This document shows positions 34,697 through 44,264 of a DNA stretch of 64,000 nucleotides, one piece after another. Source of the stretch: CAMYOC01 sp963704875 (lineage in GTDB: Bacteria > Pseudomonadota > Gammaproteobacteria > Steroidobacterales > XN24). The notes under the pieces are model-generated. The model saw nothing but the letters and a program-made list of their open reading frames with translations. It ran no database searches and was not told where the DNA came from. The stretch is taken from positions 434,001 to 498,000 of the forward strand of contig CAVPIA010000005.1 in NCBI GenBank assembly GCA_963704875.1. The letters run 5' to 3'. Numbering within the stretch: position 1 is the stretch's first letter; every line of letters begins with the position of its first letter. Both the position numbers and the translations under genes were made by a program.

Positions 34697-36169
34697 ATGA
34701 CTCAAGATCGAATTCTCGTGGGTGGTGGCGACCGCCAGGTCTCCTTGCTGGGACGTTTTGCCAATCGTCATGGTCTGGTGACCGGCGCTACCGGTACCGG
34801 CAAGACCGTGACCCTGCAGGTGCTTGCTGAAGGCTTCTCGGCGATGGGTGTGCCGGTGTTCCTGGCGGATGTCAAAGGGGATTTGTCGGGCTTGTCCCAG
34901 CCGGCCAAACCCCATCCCAAGATCACCGAGCGAATCGAGAAGATCGGCATTCAGGATTATGCTGCGGCGGCCTCGCCGATAGTCTTCTGGGACATTTTCG
35001 GGCGCCAGGGCCACCCGATCCGGGCCACCGTGATCGAAATGGGGCCATTACTGCTGGCGAGGCTGCTGGAATTGAACGACACCCAGCAGGGCATCCTGCA
35101 TGTCGCGTTTCGTGTCGCCGATGATGAAGGTCTGTTGCTGCTGGATCTGCCGGACCTGCGCGCCTTGCTGCATTACATCGCCGAACATGCGGCGGAATTT
35201 TCCAGTCGATACGGCAACATCAGCCGCCAGTCCGTGGCCGCGATACAGCGTCGCTTGCTGGTGCTGGAGGACGAGGGTGCCTCAGGTTTCTTCGGCGAGC
35301 CGGCGCTGGAGCTTGCCGAGCTGCGGCGAACCGATATGACCGGGCGCGGCATTATTAATCTGCTGGACGCGCGGGAATTGATAAACCGGCCGAGGTTGTA
35401 TGCGACGTTCCTGCTCTGGTTGTTGAGCGAATTGTTCGAGGAGCTGCCGGAAGTGGGAGATCCGGAGCGCCCGACGCTGGTGTTCTTTTTTGACGAGGCT
35501 CACCTGCTGTTTGACGATGCGCCCAAACCGCTATTGGACAAGGTGGAGCAGGTAGTGCGATTAATACGCTCCAAGGGGGTCGGGATCTATTTCGTCACTC
35601 AGAATCCGCTTGACGTGCCCAGCGATGTGCTGGGTCAGCTGGGCAACAGGGTCCAGCATGCCCTGCGCGCATACACGCCGCGGGATCGCAAAGCCGTGAA
35701 CGCCGCGGCGGCGACGTTCCGCCAGAATCCTACGCTGGATGCGGAGACTGCTATCACCGAGCTGGGAGTGGGCGAGGCGCTGGTCTCGACCCTGGAAGAC
35801 AAAGGTATCCCGGGTATCGTTGAACGATGTCTGGTATGTCCGCCGCGTTCACGGATCGGGCCGGCCACTGAGGAAGAGCGCATCAAGGTGCGCCAGCACA
35901 GCCCGATCGGAACCCGTTATGACACCGCGGTTGACCGCGAGTCCGCGCATGAAATTCTCGCGCAGCGGGCCGAAACGGCAGCCGAGGCGGCGGCCAAAAC
36001 AGCAGAGAAATCGGCTAATGCGAAACAGTCAACGAGTCGCGGATCAAGCCGGCAGGGATACGGCGAAGCGGCGGCAAAAAGCGTGTTGCGTAGTCTCGGC
36101 AGCAGCTTTGGCCGGGTATTGGGCCGCGAATTGCTGCGCGGTATCCTCGGCACAATCTCACGGCGCTAG
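34697..36169 (+). CDS. HerA-like (DUF853/YjgR) ATPase
   Basis: A 490-residue P-loop ATPase. Walker A is GLVTGATGTGKTVTLQ near residue 28, followed by FLADVKGDLSGLSQP; Walker B is LVFFFDEAHLLFDD and sensor region GIYFVTQNPLDVPSDVLGQL. This is the YjgR/DUF853 branch of the HerA/FtsK superfamily. Bacterial members lack a known function; nuclease partners such as NurA are not nearby. The C-terminal 90 residues are Ala/Ser/Lys-rich with a low-complexity helix, then a short GSSFGRVLGRELLRGILG tail that is typical of the family. It is convergent with the methyltransferase gene. Confidence 0.87.
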   Translation: MTQDRILVGGGDRQVSLLGRFANRHGLVTGATGTGKTVTLQVLAEGFSAMGVPVFLADVKGDLSGLSQPAKPHPKITERIEKIGIQDYAAAASPIVFWDIFGRQGHPIRATVIEMGPLLLARLLELNDTQQGILHVAFRVADDEGLLLLDLPDLRALLHYIAEHAAEFSSRYGNISRQSVAAIQRRLLVLEDEGASGFFGEPALELAELRRTDMTGRGIINLLDARELINRPRLYATFLLWLLSELFEELPEVGDPERPTLVFFFDEAHLLFDDAPKPLLDKVEQVVRLIRSKGVGIYFVTQNPLDVPSDVLGQLGNRVQHALRAYTPRDRKAVNAAAATFRQNPTLDAETAITELGVGEALVSTLEDKGIPGIVERCLVCPPRSRIGPATEEERIKVRQHSPIGTRYDTAVDRESAHEILAQRAETAAEAAAKTAEKSANAKQSTSRGSSRQGYGEAAAKSVLRSLGSSFGRVLGRELLRGILGTISRR

Positions 36170-36201
36170 CACCAGCTGCCGCCGCTAGCCGGCCATCCGA
36201 T

Positions 36202-36945
36202 TCAGTCTACGCGTCCAGCCTTGATCTGCAGTCGCCATTCGACCCGGCGGCTTTGTTCGGCGGGCCCCCATGCGTTTCGAATCCGGGGTGCGGCTTCCTC
36301 GAGCGGATCGACGCCAGTGCGGGTCTGATAGCGGACCTTGGCTGACCAGGTAGCGAGATATCCCAGCAGATGGTCCAGGGACCAACGCTCGCGCATCTGA
36401 AAATTCGGCGCCCGTATCGCCGGGAAAGGAAACGGCAGGCTCGCATAGGCATTCTCTACATGCTGTCGTTCTGGCGGCCAGTCAGCTGCCAGCACTTCGC
36501 CGTAGAGCTGATCGACCTGCCGGTCTATTTCAGGATCGATCCTCAACAAGCCGTAACATATCGCGGCCATCACAGCACCAGACTTACAAACCCGTCGCAC
36601 TTCCTCATAGAAGCGGGGCAGATCAAACCAGTGCAATGCCTGCGCGACCAGCACCAGGTCGATGCTGTTGTCTTCGATCGGAGTTTTCTCGGATGGCGCC
36701 ACCAGATAGTGAATAGCGGGTTGGTGGCGGGCCATGCTGAGTTGCTGCGGGCTGATGTCGGTCGCGATCACATAGGGGAAGACCTGCGCCAGGCCCAGGG
36801 CTGCCTGGCCGTTGCCCGTCGCGCTATCCCAGGCACAGCCGAGCCGGGGTGCCTGCCGCGCCAGCCAGCGGAACAGCGCACTGGGATACACCGGCCGATA
36901 CCGCACGTACTCCCTGGATTGCAATGAGAAATGGTCGTTGGCCAT
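36202..36945 (-). CDS. Class I SAM-dependent methyltransferase
   Basis: A 247-residue methyltransferase with the fold motifs in order: REYVRYRPVYPSALFRWL at the N-terminus, motif I CAWDSATGNGQAALGLA (where most have GCGTG), ATDISPQQL (acidic residue binding SAM ribose) and LVLVAQALHWFDLPRFYEEV. The YxxxRPxYP opening and the AQALHWF element resemble the trans-aconitate methyltransferase-like group. The substrate is unknown. It is transcribed away from tyrA and toward the HerA-like gene. Confidence 0.8.
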   Translation of the reverse strand: MANDHFSLQSREYVRYRPVYPSALFRWLARQAPRLGCAWDSATGNGQAALGLAQVFPYVIATDISPQQLSMARHQPAIHYLVAPSEKTPIEDNSIDLVLVAQALHWFDLPRFYEEVRRVCKSGAVMAAICYGLLRIDPEIDRQVDQLYGEVLAADWPPERQHVENAYASLPFPFPAIRAPNFQMRERWSLDHLLGYLATWSAKVRYQTRTGVDPLEEAAPRIRNAWGPAEQSRRVEWRLQIKAGRVD

Positions 36946-37142
36946 ATGCAGAACCCGCGGCGCGATGGGCGGCAGCTGTTGCCATCAGTTGCCAGCTACT
37001 ACCGTCAGCTACAGTCGCAACGATACCCGAAGCCAACCGTGCCTGCCGCGCGCAGCCGATGCGGCGGCAACAAGTTGTCCAGATGTCGCCGGTCGGCTGA
37101 TATGCTTTGCAGGACATTCTTCTAGCAAGCTGGAACCCGCAG

Positions 37143-38255
37143 ATGCCCGAACAAGACTCCGACATCCATGCGCTGAGAGCGCGGTTGACCGCGACTGACC
37201 ACCGCATCCTCGAACTGGTGGCCGAGCGCCAGAAACTGGTGGAAGCGATTGGCCGGGACAAACGCTCCCGCGGGCAGCAGACGCGCGATTTCCGGCGCGA
37301 GAAAGAAGTGATCGACGGTGCCGTGGCTACCGCAAAAAAACTGGGGTTATCGGAGGACATGACCGAGGCCTTGCTCACCTTGCTGATCCGCTCATCGCTG
37401 ACCACCCAGGAACAGGACCGGGTGGTGGCTGAGGGTCGGGGCAGTGGACGCACCGCGCTGATCATCGGCGGTGCAGGCCGCATGGGTCGCTGGTTTGCAG
37501 ATTTTCTCGATTCCCAGGGTTATGCCGTGTCTGTTGCAGACCCTTCCGGAGACGCCGCGCCGTATCCAAGCCGCAAGGACTGGCGGTCCGGTGATCTCGG
37601 CGAGGACCTGATCGTTGTGGCCGCGCCGCTGGCGATTTCCGGACAGATTCTGACGCAACTTGCGCAGCTGCAGCCGCCCGGTCTGATATTTGATATCGGC
37701 TCGCTGAAGGCGCCGCTGCGCGCCGGGCTGGAATCGCTGGTGGCCGCCGGCTGCCGGGTCGCGTCGCTGCATCCGATGTTCGGACCGGACACCCGCCTGT
37801 TGTCCGGACGTCACGTCATCATCGCTGATGTAGGCTGTCCGGAAGCCAGCCAGGAAATCTCTGATCTGTTCAAGGCAACCATGGCAGAACGGGTGCAGAT
37901 GTCACTGGATGAACATGACCGTCTGATGGCCTTCGTGTTGGGCTTGTCACACGCGTTGAACATCGCGTTCTTCACCGCGCTGGCCGACAGCGGCGAAGAC
38001 GTGCCGCATCTGGCGGCCTTGTCGAGCACCACATTCGATGCCCAGCTTGATGTTTGTTCAAAAGTTGCTGCCGAGAATCCGCAGTTGTACTTCGAGATCC
38101 AGTCGCTGAATGCGCATGGAAAAGAGGCACTGGATGCGCTGGAGAACTCGGTCGCCCGGCTGAACCAGACAATCCGCAGCGGAGATGAAGAGGGGTTTGT
38201 CGCGTTGATGGAGCGTGGCAGGGATTATCTTGCCCGCCGTCGCGGCGGTCAGTGA
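37143..38255 (+). CDS. tyrA: Fused chorismate mutase/prephenate dehydrogenase
   Basis: A 370-residue T-protein for tyrosine synthesis. Residues 1-90 are an AroQ-type chorismate mutase (LRARLTATDHRILELVAERQ, then IGRDKRS). From about residue 105 the dehydrogenase begins with ALIIGGAGRMGRWFADFL; SLHPMFGPDTRLLSGR and GLSHALNIAF are conserved catalytic-site elements. The domain order and length match enteric TyrA. ATG 37143 follows an upstream region without a strong ribosome-binding site. It ends convergently with murI, overlapping by seven bases. Confidence 0.93.
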   Translation: MPEQDSDIHALRARLTATDHRILELVAERQKLVEAIGRDKRSRGQQTRDFRREKEVIDGAVATAKKLGLSEDMTEALLTLLIRSSLTTQEQDRVVAEGRGSGRTALIIGGAGRMGRWFADFLDSQGYAVSVADPSGDAAPYPSRKDWRSGDLGEDLIVVAAPLAISGQILTQLAQLQPPGLIFDIGSLKAPLRAGLESLVAAGCRVASLHPMFGPDTRLLSGRHVIIADVGCPEASQEISDLFKATMAERVQMSLDEHDRLMAFVLGLSHALNIAFFTALADSGEDVPHLAALSSTTFDAQLDVCSKVAAENPQLYFEIQSLNAHGKEALDALENSVARLNQTIRSGDEEGFVALMERGRDYLARRRGGQ

Positions 38256-39061
38256 TCCGACGCCGGTTCCAGGTCAGGCATCGTTTCCATCTGGCCGGCG
38301 CCCGGCCACAGCAATTCGAGCACCGGCTGCAACCGTTTGACGTTGCCGGTGGTGAGAAATCGTTGGGTGCCGCGGGTCTGGTCGCCGGTTGAGCCCTCTT
38401 GCTGCAGCCGTCTGGCAACCTGTCGCGCCACCGCCAGCCCGGTGTCTATGATCACGACTTCTGATCCGGCGGCAGCCTGGATATGGGAGCGCAGGAACGG
38501 GTAGTGGGTGCAGCCCAGGATGATAGTGTCGGCGCCGCCTTCGATCAGTGGCGCAACATGGCGCGACACTATGGCGCGGGTTGCAGCTGAATCCAGGTCG
38601 CCGCTCTCGACGGCTTCAACCATGCCGGGACAGGGTTCCGTGAGTACCTGGACATTGTTGCCAAAACGATCGAGCAAGGCGGCGAAGCGGGCGCTGCGCA
38701 AGGTGCCGACGGTTGCCAGCACACCTACGATGCCGTTGCGAGTCGCTGCAGCAGCCGGCTTTACTGCCGGCTCCATGCCGACGATGGGCAGATCCAGCTG
38801 CTCCCGCAGGGCCGGGACTGCCGCGGCGGTCGCCGTGTTACAGGCGACCACGAGCATTTTGGCGCCGGCACGGGCCAGGAAACCGCCGATAGCAAGTCCC
38901 CGCTGTCGAATAAACGCTTCACTGTGACCGCCGTAGGGTACAAACGCGGAGTCCGCTACATACACGAGGTGTTCGGACGGCAATACGGTATGAATCTCAT
39001 GCAAAACCGACAGGCCTCCCAGGCCCGAGTCAAATACACCGATGAATTCCTGCTGATGCAA
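38249..39061 (-). CDS. murI: Glutamate racemase
   Basis: A 270-residue cofactor-independent racemase that supplies D-glutamate for peptidoglycan. IGVFDSGLGGLSVL opens the protein; the two catalytic cysteines are in LVVACNTATAAAV and ILGCTHYPFL, and VADSAFVPYGGHS is the substrate-binding loop. It stands alone, divergent from the alpha/beta hydrolase. The last codons overlap those of tyrA on the other strand. Confidence 0.95.
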   Translation of the reverse strand: MHQQEFIGVFDSGLGGLSVLHEIHTVLPSEHLVYVADSAFVPYGGHSEAFIRQRGLAIGGFLARAGAKMLVVACNTATAAAVPALREQLDLPIVGMEPAVKPAAAATRNGIVGVLATVGTLRSARFAALLDRFGNNVQVLTEPCPGMVEAVESGDLDSAATRAIVSRHVAPLIEGGADTIILGCTHYPFLRSHIQAAAGSEVVIIDTGLAVARQVARRLQQEGSTGDQTRGTQRFLTTGNVKRLQPVLELLWPGAGQMETMPDLEPASDH

Positions 39062-39212
39062 GGCCGGCTCACTTTGCAGATACCGCTATGGGTCGATCAT
39101 GATAGAGGCTGCTGGCCGGCCACACCAAGCCTGTTGATAGGCGGTCACGTGAGATATATTCGCTTTGCGACGAAACTGACCTAGCAGCAAACAAGCCAAA
39201 AGGATGGGCACA

Positions 39213-40685
39213 ATGACAACACTGGCCGCGGTTTTCCGATTTCTACTCCGGCTGATATTGAGAGTGAGCCTCTGGGGCGCGATCGCAGTATTTACGATCA
39301 TCCTGGTTCGTGCCTTCGATTCTCGCTTGCTGCCGGATCTGGAACCCTGGCACACCACCCGGTTTGTGGCTGAATTTACCGAGGAGGATGCCGAGGCGGG
39401 CGCAGACTACGCCGGCTTCCTCGAGCGTGAAAAGCGGGTGTTTGATGAGCTGGAGTCCAAGGTCGTTGGAGAATATGGCGACCCAAGGGTCCTTGACCGT
39501 TTCGATCGCCGGAGTGCGGCCTATCCGAAAGGTTTCCCGATTAACTGGAACCGCAGTTTCGAATTGCGCCCGGAGAACACCCCATGGGGCGCCATCGTGC
39601 TGGTCCATGGCCTGACCGATTCGCCCTACAGCATGCGCGCGCTGGCCGAAATCTATCGTGACAAGGGATTGCTCGTGGTGGGCCCGCGGATGCCGGGTCA
39701 CGGCACGGCGCCGTCGGGATTGCTGGAGGCGCAATGGCAGGACTGGCTGGCGGTGGTTGAACTTGCAGCTGACTATGCGCGCAGCCAGATCGGGCCCGAC
39801 GCGCCGCTGTTGTTGGGCGGTTATTCGAACGGCGGCTCACTGGTGATGAAATTCACTGCAAACGCGATCGAGAACGGTGAACCGCTGCCAGCGCAGGTGC
39901 ATCTGTTTTCGCCAGCGATAGGAATTACCAGACTGGCGGTGTTTGCCGGCTGGCATCGTCTGTTGGCGGGGATTCCCTATTTCAGCAAGGTACGCTGGGA
40001 GAGCATCATCCCCGAGTACGATCCCTACAAATACAATTCCTTCCCCAAGATCGCCGGCCACCAGAGTTGGGAGATCACGCGCTCGCTGGAAAAGCAGCTG
40101 GCGAAACTCTCGGCCTCGGGTCAGATCCGGTCGATGCCGCCGCTGCTTGCCTTCCAGTCGCTGGCCGATGCCACCGTACTGACTTCGGCTGTTGTCGAGG
40201 GGCTGTTCGAACGTCTGAGCGTGCCAAACAGCGAACTGGTGTTGTTTGACGTTAATGGCAGCGATGGCATGCAGCAGTTTGTGAAACCTTCATACCGGGA
40301 GATGCTGGAGAAGCTGGAGGCTGATCCGAATCGGGGCTACACCCTGACGGTCATCCGCAATCAAAGCGGAAGTTCGGCGGCGGTCGAGGCAGTGTCGCGG
40401 GTGGCGGGTGGTGCGACGACCGGTCGTATCGTCCTCGATCTGGCCTGGCCGTTGCAGGTCTATTCGATGACCCACGTTGCGGTCCCCTTCTCGCCGCAGG
40501 ACCCAATCTATGGTGCCCGTTCGCTTCCGCCGCTCGCGCTGGGCAATGTCAGCCCGCGCGGTGAGCGCGGGGTACTGCGTGTTCCGATCGATCAATTCAT
40601 GCGTCTGCGCCACAATCCGTTCTTCCCGTACATGATTGAACAAATTGAAGATTTCATGTCGCCACTGGTGGCCGATCAGCGCTGA
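39213..40685 (+). CDS. Membrane-anchored alpha/beta hydrolase
   Basis: A 490-residue serine hydrolase. An N-terminal transmembrane segment (LILRVSLWGAIAVFTIILV, about residues 12-32) is followed by about 100 residues of helical region, then the hydrolase core: AIVLVHGLTDSPYSMRAL (oxyanion region), GPRMPGHGTAPSG and the nucleophile elbow LLGGYSNGGSLVM. SLADATVLTSAVV probably carries the acid and MTHVAVPFSPQDP the His. The fold is of the monoacylglycerol-lipase type; lipid or ester hydrolysis on the periplasmic face is plausible but unproven. ATG 39213 is favoured over ATG 39204, which would abut the AAGG element. Confidence 0.75.
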   Translation: MTTLAAVFRFLLRLILRVSLWGAIAVFTIILVRAFDSRLLPDLEPWHTTRFVAEFTEEDAEAGADYAGFLEREKRVFDELESKVVGEYGDPRVLDRFDRRSAAYPKGFPINWNRSFELRPENTPWGAIVLVHGLTDSPYSMRALAEIYRDKGLLVVGPRMPGHGTAPSGLLEAQWQDWLAVVELAADYARSQIGPDAPLLLGGYSNGGSLVMKFTANAIENGEPLPAQVHLFSPAIGITRLAVFAGWHRLLAGIPYFSKVRWESIIPEYDPYKYNSFPKIAGHQSWEITRSLEKQLAKLSASGQIRSMPPLLAFQSLADATVLTSAVVEGLFERLSVPNSELVLFDVNGSDGMQQFVKPSYREMLEKLEADPNRGYTLTVIRNQSGSSAAVEAVSRVAGGATTGRIVLDLAWPLQVYSMTHVAVPFSPQDPIYGARSLPPLALGNVSPRGERGVLRVPIDQFMRLRHNPFFPYMIEQIEDFMSPLVADQR

Positions 40686-40819
40686 AAACAGGCAAATCCG
40701 GCGCTCTGACGCGTAGCAGCATTTCCCCTTTTACCGGTGTATGATCGGGGCAACCCGGCGCGCCGCCGTTCGGCGTGCGCAGCAGCGACAGCGATACCGT
40801 TTCAGGAGGAATAGTTGCT

Positions 40820-42028
40820 ATGACCGACGCCTTCATTTTTGATCACGTGCGAACGCCGCGCGGCCGTGGCAAGCCCGACGGCGCGCTCCACGAGGTTGCG
40901 CCGATCCGGCTGGTATCCCAGATACTGGACGCGCTGAGGACGCGCAACGAGCTCGATACATCAGCGGTTGAAGACGTGATCCTCGGCTGCGTAACGCCGG
41001 TGGGCGAGCAGGGCGCAAACATCGCAAGGGTGGGCGCAATTGAGGCCGGTTACGACCAGAGCGTACCAGGCAAACAGATCAACCGGTTTTGCGCTTCGGG
41101 TCTGGAAGCGATCAACAGCGCAGCGGCAGTCGTGATGGCAGGTCAGTCGGAGCTGGTCATCGCCGGCGGTGTGGAGTCGATGTCACGCATTCCGATGGGT
41201 TCCGATGGCGGCGCCTGGGCGACTGATCCCCAGGTCGCCTATGACAGCTATTTTGTTCCCCAGGGCATCAGCGCAGATCTGATCGCGACCCGGTATGGAT
41301 TCTCCCGCGATGATGTCGACCGCTATGCCGCAGAGAGCCAGACCCGTGCGGCCAGCGCCTGGGAGCAGGGCCACTTCGCCGGGTCGATCGTCCCGGTGGT
41401 CGATCATATGGGAGCGACCTTGCTCGAGCGGGATGAGCATATGCGCCCTGGTACCGGCGTTGACGATCTGGCGAAGCTAAAGCCTGCTTTTGAAGCAATG
41501 GGCGCCCAGTTCGGCTTTGATTCCGTCGCGCTGCAGCGCTATCCCGACATCGAACGGATTGAGCATGTGCACACAGGCGGCAATTCCAGCGGCATCGTTG
41601 ATGGTGCAGCCGCGGTGCTGATCGGCAATCGTGCCGCTGGTGAAAGATTGGGTTTGAAACCGCGGGCCCGCATCAAGACCTTCGCTTCAATCGGCAGTGA
41701 GCCGACGATCATGCTGACCGGGCCGGCCCCGGCTTCGCTGAAGGCGCTGGCGAAAGCGGGCATGGAAATCGGCGATATCGATCTGTACGAGCTTAACGAA
41801 GCATTCGCCGCGGTCGTGCTGCGCTATATGCAGCAACTCGATATCGATCACGATCGGATCAACGTCAACGGCGGCGCTATTGCGATGGGACACCCATTGG
41901 GCGCAACGGGTGCCATGGTATTCGGTACGGCGCTTGATGAAATCGAGCGGCGTGGACTGGGAACCGCCCTCGTTACGCTGTGCATCGGTGCCGGAATGGG
42001 TACCGCAACGATTATCGAACGCGTCTGA
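40820..42028 (+). CDS. Acetyl-CoA C-acyltransferase (thiolase)
   Basis: A 402-residue thiolase, first gene of a seven-gene acyl-CoA operon. The nucleophilic Cys is in NRFCASGLEAINSA, the His in NGGAIAMGHPLGATGA and the second Cys in LVTLCIGAGMGTA; GGNSSGIVDGAAAVLIG and LNEAFAAVVLRY are also standard. It cleaves 3-ketoacyl-CoA to acetyl-CoA (or propionyl-CoA) and a shortened acyl-CoA. ATG 40820 is preceded by a near-perfect AGGAGG about ten bases upstream. The 134-base gap before it must hold the operon promoter (TATGAT at 40740-40745 is a candidate -10). Confidence 0.92.
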   Translation: MTDAFIFDHVRTPRGRGKPDGALHEVAPIRLVSQILDALRTRNELDTSAVEDVILGCVTPVGEQGANIARVGAIEAGYDQSVPGKQINRFCASGLEAINSAAAVVMAGQSELVIAGGVESMSRIPMGSDGGAWATDPQVAYDSYFVPQGISADLIATRYGFSRDDVDRYAAESQTRAASAWEQGHFAGSIVPVVDHMGATLLERDEHMRPGTGVDDLAKLKPAFEAMGAQFGFDSVALQRYPDIERIEHVHTGGNSSGIVDGAAAVLIGNRAAGERLGLKPRARIKTFASIGSEPTIMLTGPAPASLKALAKAGMEIGDIDLYELNEAFAAVVLRYMQQLDIDHDRINVNGGAIAMGHPLGATGAMVFGTALDEIERRGLGTALVTLCIGAGMGTATIIERV

Positions 42029-42104
42029 CCCTGGCCGGAGCATGGCAATGGCCAGGCAACGGCCAGGCGAGCGCCGGAGCAAATCAGAACTACGGAAGGA
42101 ATCC

Positions 42105-44237
42105 ATGAGTAAGACTCTTAATTATCAACAGGACGAGCAGGGCATCGTGACTCTGACCATTGACGTCGCCGACCGGCCCATGAACGTGTTGACACCTGAG
42201 TTCATGGCTGAGCTGGATCAGGCCATCGATCGCGTCGCCAGTGACGACTCGGTGCGCGGCGCAGTGATCACGTCCGCGAAATCATCATTTATTGCCGGTG
42301 CGGATCTTAAGGAACTGGTTGGCGTATTCGAACAGGGCCTTGGCGAGCAGGAAATCTATGCCTTCGCAGGGAAATACTCGCAGCTGTACCGCAAGCTCGA
42401 GACCTGCGGCAAGCCGTTAGTTGCGGCGATCAACGGCACCGCGCTGGGCGGTGGCCTGGAGCTTTGTCTGGCTTGCCATCACCGCGTCGTGCTCGATAAC
42501 CCCAAGACCCGGATCGGTTTGCCGGAAGTACAGGTCGGTCTGCTGCCCGGCGCCGGCGGCACCCAGCGCCTACCGCGCCTGATCGGCATCCGCGAGGCGC
42601 TGCCGCTGATGCTTGAAGGCCGCCATCTGGACGCGGCCAGCGCGGTCAAACTCGGCATCTGCGATCAGCTGGCAGGCGACATTGACGAGATGATGGAGCT
42701 GGCGCGCAAGTGGCTGCTCGAGGTTGGTGATGCCGAGGCGCCGTGGGACAAGAAGGGCTTCAAGGTGCCCGGTGGCGCCGGCGGCATGCATCCGGCCACG
42801 GTGCAGGCATTCATGGCCGGCAACGCCATGGTGGCGGAGAAGACCCAGCACAATTATCCGTCGCCGATCGCGATCATGTCCTGTGTTTACGAGGGTACCC
42901 AACTGCCGATCGACAAGGGTCTGAAGATCGAGCTGCAGTACTTTACCCGCCTGCTGGCCGGGCCGGTGGCGCGCAACATGATCCGCACCCTGTTTGTCGA
43001 CAAGGGCGCTGCGGACAAGCTGGTCCGGCGTCCCGAGGGCGTCGCCAGGAGCAAAGTGGAGAAGCTCGGGGTTCTCGGCGCCGGCATGATGGGCGCAGGT
43101 ATCGCGTATGTGTCAGCGCTCGCCGGGCAACAGGTTGTGTTGCTGGATACCGCGCTGGAGAGCGCTGAAAAGGGCAAGGATTATTCGCGCAAGCTGCTGG
43201 AGAAACGAGTCAGCAGGGGCAAGATGACGCAGGACGAGGCCGAAGTGATCCTGGGCCGGATCCAGGTCACGACCGACTATGCGGATCTGCACGGTTGTAA
43301 TCTGGTTATCGAAGCTGTGTTTGAAGATCGCAAGATCAAGGCAGAGGTGACTAACAAGACCGAAGCCGTCATCCCGGCTGACGCGATCTTTGCGAGTAAT
43401 ACTTCAACCCTGCCGATCACCGGCCTGGCTGAGGCTTCGTCCAGGCCGGACCGATTTGTGGGCATCCACTTTTTCTCGCCGGTCGACAAGATGCCCCTGG
43501 TAGAAGTGATCGTCGGTAAACAGACTGGCAATGAAGCCATCGCACGGGCGCTGGATTACATCCAGCAGATCCGCAAGACGCCGATCGTGGTCAATGACAG
43601 TCGCGGCTTCTATACCAGTCGCTGTTTCGCCACCTATGTCCGTGAAGGCATGGAGCTTCTCAGCGAAGGGGTCAAGCCGGCGCTGATCGAGAATGCGGCG
43701 AAAATGGCAGGCATGCCGGTGGGGCCGTTTGCGGTGCATGACGAGGTCACGATTGATCTGTCGTACAAGATCATGAAACAGACTCGCAGGGACATGGGCG
43801 ACGACTATGTGGCGACAGCGGCGGACGGAGTCATCGTCAGATTCGTCGAGGAATTCAAGCGACCAGGTAAGCGTTTTGGCGCCGGATTCTATGAGTATCC
43901 GGCTGAGGGAAAGAAGTTTCTATGGCCCGGCCTGGCCGAGGCATTCCCGGTGGCGGAGTCGCAACCGACGGTCGCGGAAATTCAGCAACGACTGTTGTAT
44001 GTCCAGTCGCTGGAAACGGCGCGCTGTATGCAGGAAGGCGTGGTGACCGAAACGGCCGACGCAGATATTGGCTCGGTGTTCGGCTGGGGCTTCCCACCCT
44101 GGACCGGTGGTACCTTGTCCTACATCGATACTGTTGGCATCGGGCATTTCATCAGCGAGTGCGAACGCCTGGCCAAAGAATCCGGACCGCGGTTCGCACC
44201 GCCGGACTGGCTGCTTCAACGCAAGTCAGCGCGCTGA
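42105..44237 (+). CDS. FadB/FadJ-like enoyl-CoA hydratase/3-hydroxyacyl-CoA dehydrogenase
   Basis: A 710-residue multifunctional beta-oxidation enzyme. The N-terminal crotonase domain has both catalytic Glu residues (GGGLELCLACHH and IGLPEVQVGLLPGAGGTQRL). The dehydrogenase half begins near residue 320 with KLGVLGAGMMGAGIAYVSAL and includes ASNTSTLPITGLA and HFFSPVDKMPLVEVI, with the catalytic His in the latter. It hydrates enoyl-CoA and oxidises the hydroxyacyl-CoA with NAD. Paired with the thiolase 76 bases upstream, as in FadIJ. ATG 42105 has GGAAGGA upstream. Confidence 0.92.
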   Translation: MSKTLNYQQDEQGIVTLTIDVADRPMNVLTPEFMAELDQAIDRVASDDSVRGAVITSAKSSFIAGADLKELVGVFEQGLGEQEIYAFAGKYSQLYRKLETCGKPLVAAINGTALGGGLELCLACHHRVVLDNPKTRIGLPEVQVGLLPGAGGTQRLPRLIGIREALPLMLEGRHLDAASAVKLGICDQLAGDIDEMMELARKWLLEVGDAEAPWDKKGFKVPGGAGGMHPATVQAFMAGNAMVAEKTQHNYPSPIAIMSCVYEGTQLPIDKGLKIELQYFTRLLAGPVARNMIRTLFVDKGAADKLVRRPEGVARSKVEKLGVLGAGMMGAGIAYVSALAGQQVVLLDTALESAEKGKDYSRKLLEKRVSRGKMTQDEAEVILGRIQVTTDYADLHGCNLVIEAVFEDRKIKAEVTNKTEAVIPADAIFASNTSTLPITGLAEASSRPDRFVGIHFFSPVDKMPLVEVIVGKQTGNEAIARALDYIQQIRKTPIVVNDSRGFYTSRCFATYVREGMELLSEGVKPALIENAAKMAGMPVGPFAVHDEVTIDLSYKIMKQTRRDMGDDYVATAADGVIVRFVEEFKRPGKRFGAGFYEYPAEGKKFLWPGLAEAFPVAESQPTVAEIQQRLLYVQSLETARCMQEGVVTETADADIGSVFGWGFPPWTGGTLSYIDTVGIGHFISECERLAKESGPRFAPPDWLLQRKSAR

Positions 44238-44264
44238 GACCTGAAACACAAAACGGAGATCAGG

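Noticed and set aside
36270..36292. tRNA T-arm-like string (TTCGAATCC)
   Set aside because: It is inside the methyltransferase coding region and no acceptor or anticodon stem can be formed around it.
36824..37483. 219-codon minus-strand frame crossing the methyltransferase/tyrA gap
   Set aside because: It overlaps two conserved genes in wrong frames and resembles no protein.
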